Source of the DNA: Cytophagales bacterium
GTDB lineage: Bacteria; Bacteroidota; Bacteroidia; Cytophagales; Spirosomataceae
DNA length: 51,041 nucleotides
Reading direction: 5' to 3'
Assembly (NCBI GenBank): GCA_013298805.1
Contig: JAAFIU010000008.1
Coordinates: 1 to 51,041, forward strand
The position numbers were made by a program, and so were the translations under genes. The notes under the pieces are model-generated. The model did not search any database. It was not told the DNA's origin and saw only the letters and a list, made by a program, of their open reading frames with translations. This document shows, in pieces, positions 42,141 through 50,799 of the stretch; position 1 is the stretch's first letter; every line of letters starts with the position of its first letter.

Positions 42141-43412
42141 TTATGAAATCATATCAAATCCACAATAAGGCACTAAAACCTTTGGAATTTTAATTCCCTC
42201 TGGTGTTTGATTATTCTCTAAAATAGTCGCTAAAATACGTGGTAAAGCCAAAGCTGAACCGTTTAATGTATGTAATAATTGAGATTTTCCTTCCGTTTTC
42301 ATTCTCAATTTCAAACGATTTGCTTGATAAGTCTCAAAGTTAGACACTGAACTTACTTCCAACCAACGTCCCTGTGCCGCTGAATACGTTTCCATATCAT
42401 ACGTAAGCGCAGACGTGAAACTCATATCACCACCACACAAACGCAATACTCGGTAGGGCAATTCTAATTTCTGCAAAATTCCTTGTACGTGATGCGACAT
42501 TTCTTCTAAAGCCGCATAAGAATTCTCTGGCTTTTCGATGCGTACAATCTCAATTTTATCGAACTGATGCAAACGGTTCAACCCACGCACGTGAGCTCCC
42601 CAAGACCCCGCTTCTCTACGGAAACAAGGCGTATAACCTGCATTTTTGATGGGCAATTCGCTTTCTTGCAAAATGACATCACGGTACATATTGGTAATTG
42701 GTACTTCGGCAGTCGGAATCAAGAATAAATCATCTACCGTGGCGTGGTACATTTGCCCGTCCTTATCGGGTAATTGTCCCGTTCCAAAACCTGATTCTTT
42801 ATTAATCAAAATCGGAGGTTGAACTTCCATATAGCCTGCATTGATAGCTTCATCCAAGAAGAAATTAATCAAAGCACGTTGAATTCTTGCTCCTTTTCCT
42901 TTGTAAACAGGAAAACCCGCTCCCGTAATTTTATTACCTAATTCAAAGTCAATAATATCATATTTCTTGATTAAATCCCAATGCGGAACTGAACCTTCTG
43001 GAAGATTTGGAATTACACCACTTTCCAAAACTACTTCATTTTCTTCTGGCGTTTTTCCTGCGGGAACACTTGAATGTGGAAGATTAGGCAAAGTCACCAA
43101 TACTTCATAAAGCTCTGATTCTAAAGTTTTTAAAACTTCTTCTAATTCTTTAGAACGAACTTTCAAAGTGCCAGTTTCAGCTTTAGCGGCTTCGGCTTCT
43201 TCTTTTTTACCTGCTTTCATCAAACCGCCAATTTCTTTGGCAAGAGCATTTGATTTGGCGAGCGTATTGTCTAATTCAACTTGTGTTTCACGACGTTTTT
43301 CGTCTAAACCCAAAATTTGCTCAACGACTTCTTCTGCATTTTTGAAATATTTTCTATTCAAGCCTTCAATCGTTGCGGCTTTGTTTTCTTTTATTTGTTG
43401 TATTTGTAACAT
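42141..43412 (-). CDS. serS: Seryl-tRNA synthetase
   Basis: The 423-residue class II synthetase charges tRNA-Ser (and tRNA-Sec where present). The N-terminal antiparallel coiled coil (about 28-110, including AAKAETGTLKVRSKELEEVL) reaches the tRNA long arm. Motif 2 is visible in TPCFRREAGSWGAHVRGLNR, followed by LHQFDKIEIV, and motif 3 in LNGSALALPRILATILEN. The length and ends agree with bacterial SerRS. It is essential and transcribed on the minus strand, after the REP-associated transposase unit, which sits upstream of it. Confidence 0.97.
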   Translation of the reverse strand: MLQIQQIKENKAATIEGLNRKYFKNAEEVVEQILGLDEKRRETQVELDNTLAKSNALAKEIGGLMKAGKKEEAEAAKAETGTLKVRSKELEEVLKTLESELYEVLVTLPNLPHSSVPAGKTPEENEVVLESGVIPNLPEGSVPHWDLIKKYDIIDFELGNKITGAGFPVYKGKGARIQRALINFFLDEAINAGYMEVQPPILINKESGFGTGQLPDKDGQMYHATVDDLFLIPTAEVPITNMYRDVILQESELPIKNAGYTPCFRREAGSWGAHVRGLNRLHQFDKIEIVRIEKPENSYAALEEMSHHVQGILQKLELPYRVLRLCGGDMSFTSALTYDMETYSAAQGRWLEVSSVSNFETYQANRLKLRMKTEGKSQLLHTLNGSALALPRILATILENNQTPEGIKIPKVLVPYCGFDMIS

Positions 43413-43425
43413 GGTTGATGTCTCC

Positions 43426-43478
43426 CCAGTCTGAAGACATAGGGTTAGTTATAATTTTTGGCTAAAGCCTTTTCGTCC
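43426..43478. repeat. REP-like element left of the transposase
   Basis: This half-unit (CCAGTCTGAAGACATAGGGT, then TTTTTGGCTAAAGCCT at 43455-43470) is a degenerate direct copy of the first half of the hairpin at 43996-44094. It lies between the transposase stop and the serS start. Confidence 0.7.
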
Positions 43479-43489
43479 AAAACTCTCCT

Positions 43490-43942
43490 TTATCCCTTAA
43501 ATTCATCTGGCAAATCTGCGATTGGAAATCCATATTTTTCAATAAATTCATCACTTTCCATTTGAAATGATTTCTTTTTATGGTGTTCTTCTTGGTTTTT
43601 AATGTAATTCCGAACACTCTCTATCTGCGACTGGCTCACTGAAACTGCAAAATATTCTTCTGCCCAAGTTAATTTTTCGGGTACTAATTCAACTTTATTT
43701 GCCCAAAATGAAGACTCCCCTTTAATGAGTTGCATAACATTGGCAATATTTTGGGTTGGTCCTAACGAAATCAAACAATGAATATGGTCTTCAACACCGT
43801 TAATAAAATCTACATAAATTCCTTTTTCACGAGCATTCTGTAAAATATATTGAAACAGAATTGGACGAATAGGCTTTTTAAGAAATGGCTCACGTTTTTT
43901 CATTGCCCAAACAACATGAAGATAGATTTTCACAAAACTCAT
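43490..43942 (-). CDS. IS200-like REP-associated tyrosine transposase (RAYT)
   Basis: The 150-residue protein has the HUH motif His53-Ile-His55 in VEDHIHCLISLGPT and the single catalytic tyrosine Tyr113 in SVRNYIKNQEEHHKKKSFQM, with the LHVVWAMKKREPFL N-terminal strand typical of Y1 transposases. Its length matches the RAYT/IS200 group. It is bounded on the left by a half REP and on the right by a 99-base hairpin with the same GGCTAAAGCC core, so it is probably an immobilised or REP-processing copy, not a full insertion sequence. Whether it still cleaves its REPs is unknown. Confidence 0.9.
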   Translation of the reverse strand: MSFVKIYLHVVWAMKKREPFLKKPIRPILFQYILQNAREKGIYVDFINGVEDHIHCLISLGPTQNIANVMQLIKGESSFWANKVELVPEKLTWAEEYFAVSVSQSQIESVRNYIKNQEEHHKKKSFQMESDEFIEKYGFPIADLPDEFKG

Positions 43943-43995
43943 GTTTTTATTGATTTGTAGTTACTTACCCAACCTAAAGATGTAGATTTATTTCC

Positions 43996-44094
43996 CCAGC
44001 CTAAAGGCATGAGGTTATTCATTGATTTTGGCTAAAGCCTACGTATCCAAAGGCTTTAGCCAAAAATATCACTAACTCCACGCCTTTAGGCTGG
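43996..44094. repeat. 99-base REP hairpin right of the transposase
   Basis: CCAGCCTAAAGGC (43996-44008) pairs with GCCTTTAGGCTGG (44082-44094), and TTTTGGCTAAAGCCT (44026-44040) pairs with AGGCTTTAGCCAAAA (44051-44065). The central loop is about 10 bases. The arms carry the same core as the left element, but here both inverted halves are present. Confidence 0.88.
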
Positions 44095-44145
44095 AGAAAA
44101 TTGCAACGAATCACAACACGGCTATATCAGCGATGCTGTTAATTA

Positions 44146-45504
44146 TCACGGTGCCGAGAAAATATCTTTCATCGCATCTTCATACAAAAAGCATCTTTCG
44201 TTCAGGGCATTCAATGCCGCTGCTTTGTTCTTACCGTGAATCAAAAGTGTAATATTATGTTCGGAAGCTCCGTAGCAAATCATTCTGATTGGAATGTTTT
44301 TCATAGCTTCTAATACTTTCAAGGCAATTCCTTCTTTGTCCGCCGAGAAGTTTCCTACGATACAAACAATGGTTTGGTCTTTATCAACTTCCTCTAAATC
44401 AGCAAATTGACGCAATTCAGCCATGATAGAATCCAAATGCTCGTCGTTGTCGATGGTTACAGAAACGGAAACTTCCGAAGTCGTAATCATATCAACTGGC
44501 GTTTTGTATTTTTCAAATACTTCAAATACTCTTCTCAAGAAACCGTAAGCATTCAACATTCTGGTCGAGTGAATGTAAATTGCCGTCAAATTATCTTTGG
44601 CTGCAATCGCTTTAATTTCACGGTCAGACGTTTTATCGGCAATCAATGTACCAAAAGCAGACGGTTCCATTGTGTTTTTCAAACGAACTGGAACCCCTTT
44701 CATTTTAGCAGGCGTAATGGTACTTGGATGCAAAATTTTTGCTCCGAAATACGCTAATTCAGCCGCTTCTTCAAATGTCAATTCACGAATTGGAAAGGTT
44801 TTTTTAACGATTCTTGGGTCGTTATTGTGCATTCCATCAATGTCCGTCCAAATTTGAACTTCTTCTGCTACAATTGCTCCACCAATTAATGAGGCGGTAT
44901 AATCAGAACCACCACGTTTTAAGTTATCAACTTCCCCACGTGGGTTACGGCAGATAAATCCTTGCGTAATAAATAACTGTTTATCAGTCAATTGCGATAA
45001 AATCGAACCTAATTTTTGTTCCGTAAATTTCAGAACTGGCTCATTATCGGCATCAATCAACATGAAATCTAAAGCAGGTAACAAAGCAGATTTCACACCT
45101 TGCTCACGGCAATATGCTTCAAACATTTGTGTCGAAAGCAATTCACCTTCCGCCACAATTTCCTTTTCTTGCTTTACCGAAAATGGTTTGATATTCACCA
45201 AAGAACGAATGAATGAAAATTCCTTTTCAATAATCGCTTTTCCTTCTGCTTGTCCTGCGGGAGTTGAGTATAATTCCTTGATAAACTCCTCATAATGAGC
45301 AAACAAGGTGTTGATTTTTTCAACCGCCTCCGCATCATTATTTGCTTTCAAAGATTCTCCGATGGAGATAAGTGCATTAGTCGTACCCGAAAGAGCCGAC
45401 AATACAACAATTTTACGATTACCATCTTCGGTAATCAAATTTTTGATAGAGTGCATTCTTTCGGGCTTCCCGACTGAAGTACCTCCAAATTTCCAAACTT
45501 GCAT
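44146..45504 (-). CDS. lysC: Aspartokinase
   Basis: I place the start at 45504 (MQVWKFGGTSVGKPERMHSI), giving 452 residues; the longer frame adds residues unlike homologues. The kinase domain has the N-terminal KFGGTSVG motif, GGSDYTASLIGGAIVAEEVQ and IWTDIDGMHNNDPRIVKKTF, all typical. The C-terminal tandem ACT domains (from about residue 300) carry VDMITTSEVSVSVTIDND and the later IVCIVGNFSADKEGIALKVL, which would bind lysine or threonine for feedback control. It phosphorylates aspartate, the first step towards lysine, threonine and methionine. No fused homoserine dehydrogenase is present. The symbol lysC is by class; the inhibitor is not read from sequence. Confidence 0.93.
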   Translation of the reverse strand: MQVWKFGGTSVGKPERMHSIKNLITEDGNRKIVVLSALSGTTNALISIGESLKANNDAEAVEKINTLFAHYEEFIKELYSTPAGQAEGKAIIEKEFSFIRSLVNIKPFSVKQEKEIVAEGELLSTQMFEAYCREQGVKSALLPALDFMLIDADNEPVLKFTEQKLGSILSQLTDKQLFITQGFICRNPRGEVDNLKRGGSDYTASLIGGAIVAEEVQIWTDIDGMHNNDPRIVKKTFPIRELTFEEAAELAYFGAKILHPSTITPAKMKGVPVRLKNTMEPSAFGTLIADKTSDREIKAIAAKDNLTAIYIHSTRMLNAYGFLRRVFEVFEKYKTPVDMITTSEVSVSVTIDNDEHLDSIMAELRQFADLEEVDKDQTIVCIVGNFSADKEGIALKVLEAMKNIPIRMICYGASEHNITLLIHGKNKAAALNALNERCFLYEDAMKDIFSAP

Positions 45505-45532
45505 ATTTTTTAAATAATTGATAATCAAATAA

Positions 45533-46501
45533 TTACTCCGAAAACTCCTTATCCACAATCGTCTCTTTCACAATAAATAATGGTCTATTTTTGGACTGAA
45601 AAAATACTCTCAAAACGTATTCTCCAATCACGCCCAAAGCAAATAATTGTACGCCACTAAACAAAATAATAATAAATAACAGCGATGTAAAACCTTCAAT
45701 AACTTCTTGAAAAAAGAATTTCTTGATAACAACGCTCAAAAAGTAAACCAAGGATACCAAAATGGTCAATACTCCCAAACGAGAAACAAACTTAATCGGG
45801 AATTCGCTAAAATTGAAAATCCCGTTATAAGCCAGTTTAAACAACATCGAAAACGAGTATTTTGATTCGCCCGCTTGTCGTTCTGAACGTTCATATTCTA
45901 CCCCAATTTGTTTAAAACCTACCCACGTTCGCATTCCTCGTAAGTATCGACTTTCTTCGGGCATTTTATTCATAATATTGACTACTCGACGGCTCATTAA
46001 AGCAAAGTCTCCACTGTCTAAAGGAATGTCGATATAAGAAATACTCTTCAATAATCTATAAAACAAAAAATAGGCAGAACGCTTCAAAAAACCCTCTTTT
46101 CGCTTTTTTCTTACGGCATATACCACGTCGTTTCCTTGTTGTAAATACGGGTAAAATTCATGTAAAAGTTCGGGAGGGTCTTGCAAATCACCATCAATTA
46201 CCATCACGCCTTCCGTTCCTCTTGCATGGGCTAAACCAGCGGTTAAAGCCAATTGATGCCCATGATTTCTTGCCAAAAAAACACAGTGATAACGTTCGTC
46301 CGACAGAGCCATTACTCTCATTAATTCTGCTGTATTGTCTCGGCTACCGTCATCTACCAATACAATTTCAATGAGTAAAGGTGACGTTTCCATTACTTCA
46401 TTCAATCGTTTTATTAAATATGGAAATGTTTCACTTTCGTTATAAAGTGGAGCAACTATCGAAATCTGAGGGTTATTCAATGTATTATATTTTAAAGCCA
46501 A
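45533..46501 (-). CDS. GtrB/DPM1-like family 2 glycosyltransferase (copy a)
   Basis: The 322-residue protein has an N-terminal GT-A catalytic domain: ISIVAPLYNESETFPYLIKR, EIVLVDDGSRDNTAELMRVM with the nucleotide-binding Asp-Asp, and MVIDGDLQDPPELLHEFYPY with the DxD-like site. It is followed by two C-terminal transmembrane helices (about 232-255 and 270-297). This matches polyprenyl-phosphate sugar transferases such as GtrB and DPM1-like proteins, which load a sugar on undecaprenyl phosphate on the cytoplasmic face. The nearest gene is a polytopic GT-C-like membrane protein starting 76 bases upstream. This gene and copy b share the same layout and are paralogous. Confidence 0.92.
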   Translation of the reverse strand: MALKYNTLNNPQISIVAPLYNESETFPYLIKRLNEVMETSPLLIEIVLVDDGSRDNTAELMRVMALSDERYHCVFLARNHGHQLALTAGLAHARGTEGVMVIDGDLQDPPELLHEFYPYLQQGNDVVYAVRKKRKEGFLKRSAYFLFYRLLKSISYIDIPLDSGDFALMSRRVVNIMNKMPEESRYLRGMRTWVGFKQIGVEYERSERQAGESKYSFSMLFKLAYNGIFNFSEFPIKFVSRLGVLTILVSLVYFLSVVIKKFFFQEVIEGFTSLLFIIILFSGVQLFALGVIGEYVLRVFFQSKNRPLFIVKETIVDKEFSE

Positions 46502-46577
46502 TTTTACAACAAAGATACATAATGCTACCCAAAAACTTGATTAAAAGCGTTTTGGGAGTGGTGCAAAATTGGTAAAA

Positions 46578-48257
46578 TCAATTAGTTACGTCAATTGATT
46601 GGTTTGTATTAAAAAATTTATGGGTTGTGCCATCTACCCAAAATATACCAATTTGATAAGTGTCTGGTACAAAATAATGAACTGGAACTTTTGTGGCAAA
46701 ACCTGCTTTCAAGAAACTTTGTAAATTACGTTTTTCATAGACTATATAATTTCTTTTGTCTGACTTGAAAAGTAAATATACACCATCATTGAGTCCCCAA
46801 CCTATTGGCAAAGTTGAATTCGAGATTACAGTTTCGTCATTGATTTTAGTAATATCAACCTTTATAAAGGGCTTGTTTGACAGTTCTTGAGAAATTTCTG
46901 TTTCTGACTTTGTAAAAACAGTTTCAGGAAATTGATAGATTTTCTTCGGAACAAGTCGCCCCAGTGCTGTTTGCACATATTTATCAAAATCTGAGCCAAC
47001 TTGTGGCCCTAAGCCTATTTGATTATGCTCTTGATTGAAAGCTCTGACTAATAAGTCTTTTCTTCGTTCATGCAATTCGGGTAAGAATTTGATATACGAA
47101 GCAATATTAAAAATAAGACATCCGAGAATCACCCATTTGAAATATTTTTGATTATTCGGATATTTCAGCCAGCCTGTCAGCAACATTAAATAAGAAATAA
47201 CTAACATGACGGATGTATAGATTTTATAATTTCCGACAAGCATTACAAAATAGCCAAATCTTGGACGTAGAATGGCTATCACAAAAGCATTGACCAACAG
47301 GAATAAAAAGCCTCCTAAAATAATATAATTGGAAGGTTCATTATTGAATCTTGCCTGTAAGTTAGCCCATAAATCAGGAATTGAGAATTTCGTTTTTGTC
47401 TTAAACACATTATGAAAAATCCAAAAAAGGGCTATTCCAATCAGTACAAAACCTGCAATCGTTGGGGTAACAGAACGAATTAAAATTGGGCTAAGTGTCA
47501 GAAAATCAAGGCTTCCTCCTAAATGCGTAAAAAATCCAAAGAAACTTTCGTGCGGGTGTTTGAAGAAATATTGAAAGCCTTCACTATTGGCTTGTGTATC
47601 AAATTGGTAGAAATATAATTTGAAGGTAGCAAACATCAAAGTAAGCCAAACGCCCAACATTTTATACCTCCCTTGTAGAGCCAAAACGCCACCACCAGCT
47701 ACCCAATAGAACAAACCGCTACTCATGGTGAAACTATTAAAAAATATGGCAAAAACGCCTATCCAAAAGGTTGCAAACGTATTTTTTGAAAGACAATAGA
47801 TTCCCAATAATCCAAAAAAAACAACGGGCTGATTCTGAAAACCTGTAATTGCCCAAGTGCTTGTCAGATAATATTGAGGTTGTAAAAGTAAAAGTGGTAC
47901 GGGTAGAAAGTATAAAATTGGCAATTTTTGAGCTTTGATAACTTGCCAAAAAATCAATAATGTTCCGAGAAGGGTAATATTTGAAAGCACAATGAGTGTC
48001 CGAATATTAAGTGTTCCTGTCAAAAAAAAATGCAAAAGTGTTACCAATTTAGCATAGACTATTCTGTGTTCATTATTTGGTTTGAACACCAGCCAAGCCC
48101 TTTCGTTAAAGTCTTTCGCTTCTAAAAATTTTCCCAAAAAATCGGGAAAAGCATCAATATCATCCATCCAAGGCACATTCACAGAATATGTAATGAGCAT
48201 CAGTATGAAAAAAAAGATAGGTAAAATAATACCTATTTGGGTTAATGTCTTTTTCAA
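46578..48257 (-). CDS. Polytopic membrane protein, GT-C-like glycosyltransferase candidate
   Basis: The 559-residue protein has about 11 predicted transmembrane helices to residue 390, then a soluble C-terminal part (390-559). After helix 1 it carries NVPWMDDIDAF, an acidic motif where GT-C enzymes have their catalytic Asp, and EHRIVYAKLVTLLH before helix 2. I know no named family for certain. Because it is paired with a GtrB-like transferase, a role as the polyprenyl-phosphate-sugar-dependent transferase or as a companion of the second membrane protein (49361-50767) is inference. Confidence 0.6.
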   Translation of the reverse strand: MKKTLTQIGIILPIFFFILMLITYSVNVPWMDDIDAFPDFLGKFLEAKDFNERAWLVFKPNNEHRIVYAKLVTLLHFFLTGTLNIRTLIVLSNITLLGTLLIFWQVIKAQKLPILYFLPVPLLLLQPQYYLTSTWAITGFQNQPVVFFGLLGIYCLSKNTFATFWIGVFAIFFNSFTMSSGLFYWVAGGGVLALQGRYKMLGVWLTLMFATFKLYFYQFDTQANSEGFQYFFKHPHESFFGFFTHLGGSLDFLTLSPILIRSVTPTIAGFVLIGIALFWIFHNVFKTKTKFSIPDLWANLQARFNNEPSNYIILGGFLFLLVNAFVIAILRPRFGYFVMLVGNYKIYTSVMLVISYLMLLTGWLKYPNNQKYFKWVILGCLIFNIASYIKFLPELHERRKDLLVRAFNQEHNQIGLGPQVGSDFDKYVQTALGRLVPKKIYQFPETVFTKSETEISQELSNKPFIKVDITKINDETVISNSTLPIGWGLNDGVYLLFKSDKRNYIVYEKRNLQSFLKAGFATKVPVHYFVPDTYQIGIFWVDGTTHKFFNTNQSIDVTN

Positions 48258-48267
48258 AGTTATTGTT

Positions 48268-48335
48268 ACTGTAGCACGGAATGGTATTCCGTGAATCAGA
48301 CTATAAATTCACGGAATGCAATTCAGTGCTACAGT
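48268..48335. repeat. Hairpin repeat of 29-base arms
   Basis: ACTGTAGCACGGAATGGTAT with nine further bases (48268-48296) pairs with 48307-48335 with four mismatches around a 10-base loop. It lies between the GT-C-like start and the stop of the second GT2, three bases away. No T run follows. Confidence 0.75.
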
Positions 48336-48337
48336 AT

Positions 48338-49285
48338 TTAAAAGTTAATTTTTTCATGAACAATATACTCTGGGCGGTTCTTGATTTCCTCAAACATATT
48401 GCCTAAATATTCACCCAAAACGCCAATCGTCAACAACTGAATACCCCCAAAAAATATAAGAGCAATAATCGTTGAAGCCCAACCTGGCACTAAGCTATCA
48501 GAGCGATAAAGTAGTCCTGTAATTACCCAAATTGCTAAACCAATGCCCACCAAAACACTGATTAAACCTAAGCTGAGAGCCAATTTAAGGGGTTTTTTGC
48601 TAAAATAAAGTAAACTCGTCGAAGCGAATTTTAGCATTTTTGACAATGGATATTTCGTCTCACCCGCAAAACGCTCTTCACGCACATAAACAATTGGGAC
48701 TTGTTTAAAACCAATCCAACTGATTAAACCTCTGATATATTTATTTTTCTCTGGTAAACTTTTGAAGGCTTCAATGACGTGTTTATCAATCAAACGGAAA
48801 TCACCTGTGTCAACTGGGAGTGGCGTATCTGACAAAAAGTTTATCAATTTATAGAAATATTTTGCCGATAACTTCTTGAAAAATGTCTCGCCTTTTCGCT
48901 CGCCACGCAATCCGTAAACAACATTTGCATTTTGTTCTAAGTGAATTTTTACCATTTCTGGAAATAACTCAGGCGGGTCTTGAAGGTCTGCGTCGATAAT
49001 AATGGCAACATCGCCAACGCAAGCATTGACTCCTGCGGTAACGGCTGGTTGATGTCCAAAATTTCGAGAAAAGCTTAGAATTTTGACATTTGAGTCATCT
49101 TTTGCCATTCTTCGCAATAATTCAAGCGTTTTATCTCTACTTCCATCATTGATAAAAATGAGTTCATAACCACGGTGTTCAAAACTCTGCATCGTTTTAT
49201 GGACACGCTCATAAGTATGCGTTATTACCTGTTCTTCATTGAAACAAGGAATAATGATGGAGATGTATAAGTCTTTATTTGTCAT
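48338..49285 (-). CDS. GtrB/DPM1-like family 2 glycosyltransferase (copy b)
   Basis: I choose the start at 49285 (MTNKDLYISIIIPCFNEEQV), giving 315 residues; the longer frame adds nine residues without family similarity. The GT-A domain includes YELIFINDGSRDKTLELLRR and AIIIDADLQDPPELFPEMVK. It is followed by GDFRLIDKHVIEAFKSLPEK and two C-terminal transmembrane helices (about 230-255 and 267-290). It would transfer a sugar from a nucleotide sugar to undecaprenyl phosphate. It is paralogous to copy a (shared NHGHQ/NFGHQ, DLQDPPEL and RYLRG/KYIRG blocks) and lies directly after another GT-C-like membrane protein. Confidence 0.92.
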   Translation of the reverse strand: MTNKDLYISIIIPCFNEEQVITHTYERVHKTMQSFEHRGYELIFINDGSRDKTLELLRRMAKDDSNVKILSFSRNFGHQPAVTAGVNACVGDVAIIIDADLQDPPELFPEMVKIHLEQNANVVYGLRGERKGETFFKKLSAKYFYKLINFLSDTPLPVDTGDFRLIDKHVIEAFKSLPEKNKYIRGLISWIGFKQVPIVYVREERFAGETKYPLSKMLKFASTSLLYFSKKPLKLALSLGLISVLVGIGLAIWVITGLLYRSDSLVPGWASTIIALIFFGGIQLLTIGVLGEYLGNMFEEIKNRPEYIVHEKINF

Positions 49286-49360
49286 GTTTTTACAGCTTTC
49301 GGCAGACGGCAATCAGCCTTCGGTTTACCAATTTTAATTTTATCAAAATAGAAACCTTTT

Positions 49361-50767
49361 TTACTTTTCTTCTTTCAAAATTATCACTTTCTTGTCAAAA
49401 TACGTGGCGTAGCATTTATTCCAAAGGTGTTGTTCGTTGGTTTTTATTTCATCAAAATACAGTGATTTTGGCGTGTTTTTTAATGGAGTAACGTAAACTG
49501 TATCGGTTTTTGAGGTCATAATGTGTTGATAACGTTGCGTCATTTCTTGGTCATATCGTTTGGCAATTCCTAAGCGAATATCAGCATACATCGTTTTAAT
49601 ATTACCATCTAAAAGGTAAATATACGTTCCTATCAACACCATCATAAGTCCAACAACCCAAATTTTATTCAAATGATTATTGGGATTATAATCAGCAGGA
49701 TAATCGTAATGAGCAATCGTAATGATATAAAAAACACCTATTAGATAAATGGCAAAAATAATGTTATTTACACGGTCTGGCACGCCCATATCATTACCGT
49801 AATGAATGACAAAGAACATGAAGAAAATCAAAATAAATAATGCCAAAATGGCAATCCAAATATTGATTTTAAAAATAGCCTGTGGACGTACAGGTACGAA
49901 TCTTTGAAGAAAGTTATTATATAAGAATCCAAAAAACATTACAGGACTTGACCATTTAAAACCACTAATAATCGTTGATTTTAAAGCATTTATGAGTGAC
50001 GAAACAATAGCACCCCCAAAAACCTGACCACCCGAACTTGCCATACGAATTTCATTTCCCTTTGCTGTAATTACCCAGAAATAGGCAAAATATGCCCCAA
50101 CTAACATCAAGAAGAAAATAAAGCCGTCAAATCTTTTCTCGAATACTAAAATATACAGCCAAATCATGCCCAAAAAAGTAAGGATAAAAAGCATCATTAC
50201 TTCGTTTGACCCCACCATAAAAAACACCAAAGTAGCTGCCAATAGGGCAATTGGGTATTTAATACGTTGATATTTAGGTTGATAATATCTTAGAATAACG
50301 ACGATTAAATACAGAAAATAACAAAGGGAAGTAGGGAAAATGAATACCGATGTGTACCAATAAAAAGTATCAACTACACTCGATGAAAATATGACAAATA
50401 AGCTCAAAAGCGTAGCCGCCAATAATAATTGGTTTTGGCGTGAAGGCTTCAATAGTTCACCAATCAAAGAATACATGGCGTGATACAATAAGCCCAAAAT
50501 TAAAAATGGCATCACTTTCACAAACCAAAATACCCCAAAAGCCAAAGGGGTAGCATGAAAAATCATGTTGGAAATATAGCGTCCAGACCAGCCTTCGTAA
50601 TAGAATTTTTGAGCTTGCCAAAATCCAACATCACGAGTCATGTACGCAAAGCAATAATCGTCCGCTACGGAAGGGTGATTATAAAGAGCCAGAATTCCAA
50701 CTGGAACAATGGTCATTAAAAATAGTAGCCACAGGGCTAAATTGGCAATGTTTTTTGGGTTAAGCAC
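49361..50767 (-). CDS. Polytopic membrane protein, DUF6056/GT-C-like
   Basis: The 468-residue protein has about 11 transmembrane helices. After the first it carries HPSVADDYCFAYMTRD with an acidic pair, followed by EGWSGRYISNMIFHATPLAF, the pattern I associate with DUF6056-type predicted GT-C glycosyltransferases. The C-terminal tail (about 390-468) is soluble with MTQRYQHIMTSKTDTVYVTP. It sits upstream of GT2 copy b by 76 bases and likely uses the lipid-linked sugar made by it. It is the second of two GT2/membrane-protein modules in tandem. Confidence 0.65.
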   Translation of the reverse strand: MLNPKNIANLALWLLFLMTIVPVGILALYNHPSVADDYCFAYMTRDVGFWQAQKFYYEGWSGRYISNMIFHATPLAFGVFWFVKVMPFLILGLLYHAMYSLIGELLKPSRQNQLLLAATLLSLFVIFSSSVVDTFYWYTSVFIFPTSLCYFLYLIVVILRYYQPKYQRIKYPIALLAATLVFFMVGSNEVMMLFILTFLGMIWLYILVFEKRFDGFIFFLMLVGAYFAYFWVITAKGNEIRMASSGGQVFGGAIVSSLINALKSTIISGFKWSSPVMFFGFLYNNFLQRFVPVRPQAIFKINIWIAILALFILIFFMFFVIHYGNDMGVPDRVNNIIFAIYLIGVFYIITIAHYDYPADYNPNNHLNKIWVVGLMMVLIGTYIYLLDGNIKTMYADIRLGIAKRYDQEMTQRYQHIMTSKTDTVYVTPLKNTPKSLYFDEIKTNEQHLWNKCYATYFDKKVIILKEEK

Positions 50768-50799
50768 TGATTTTCCTTTATTTTGTTATTTGATAATTT

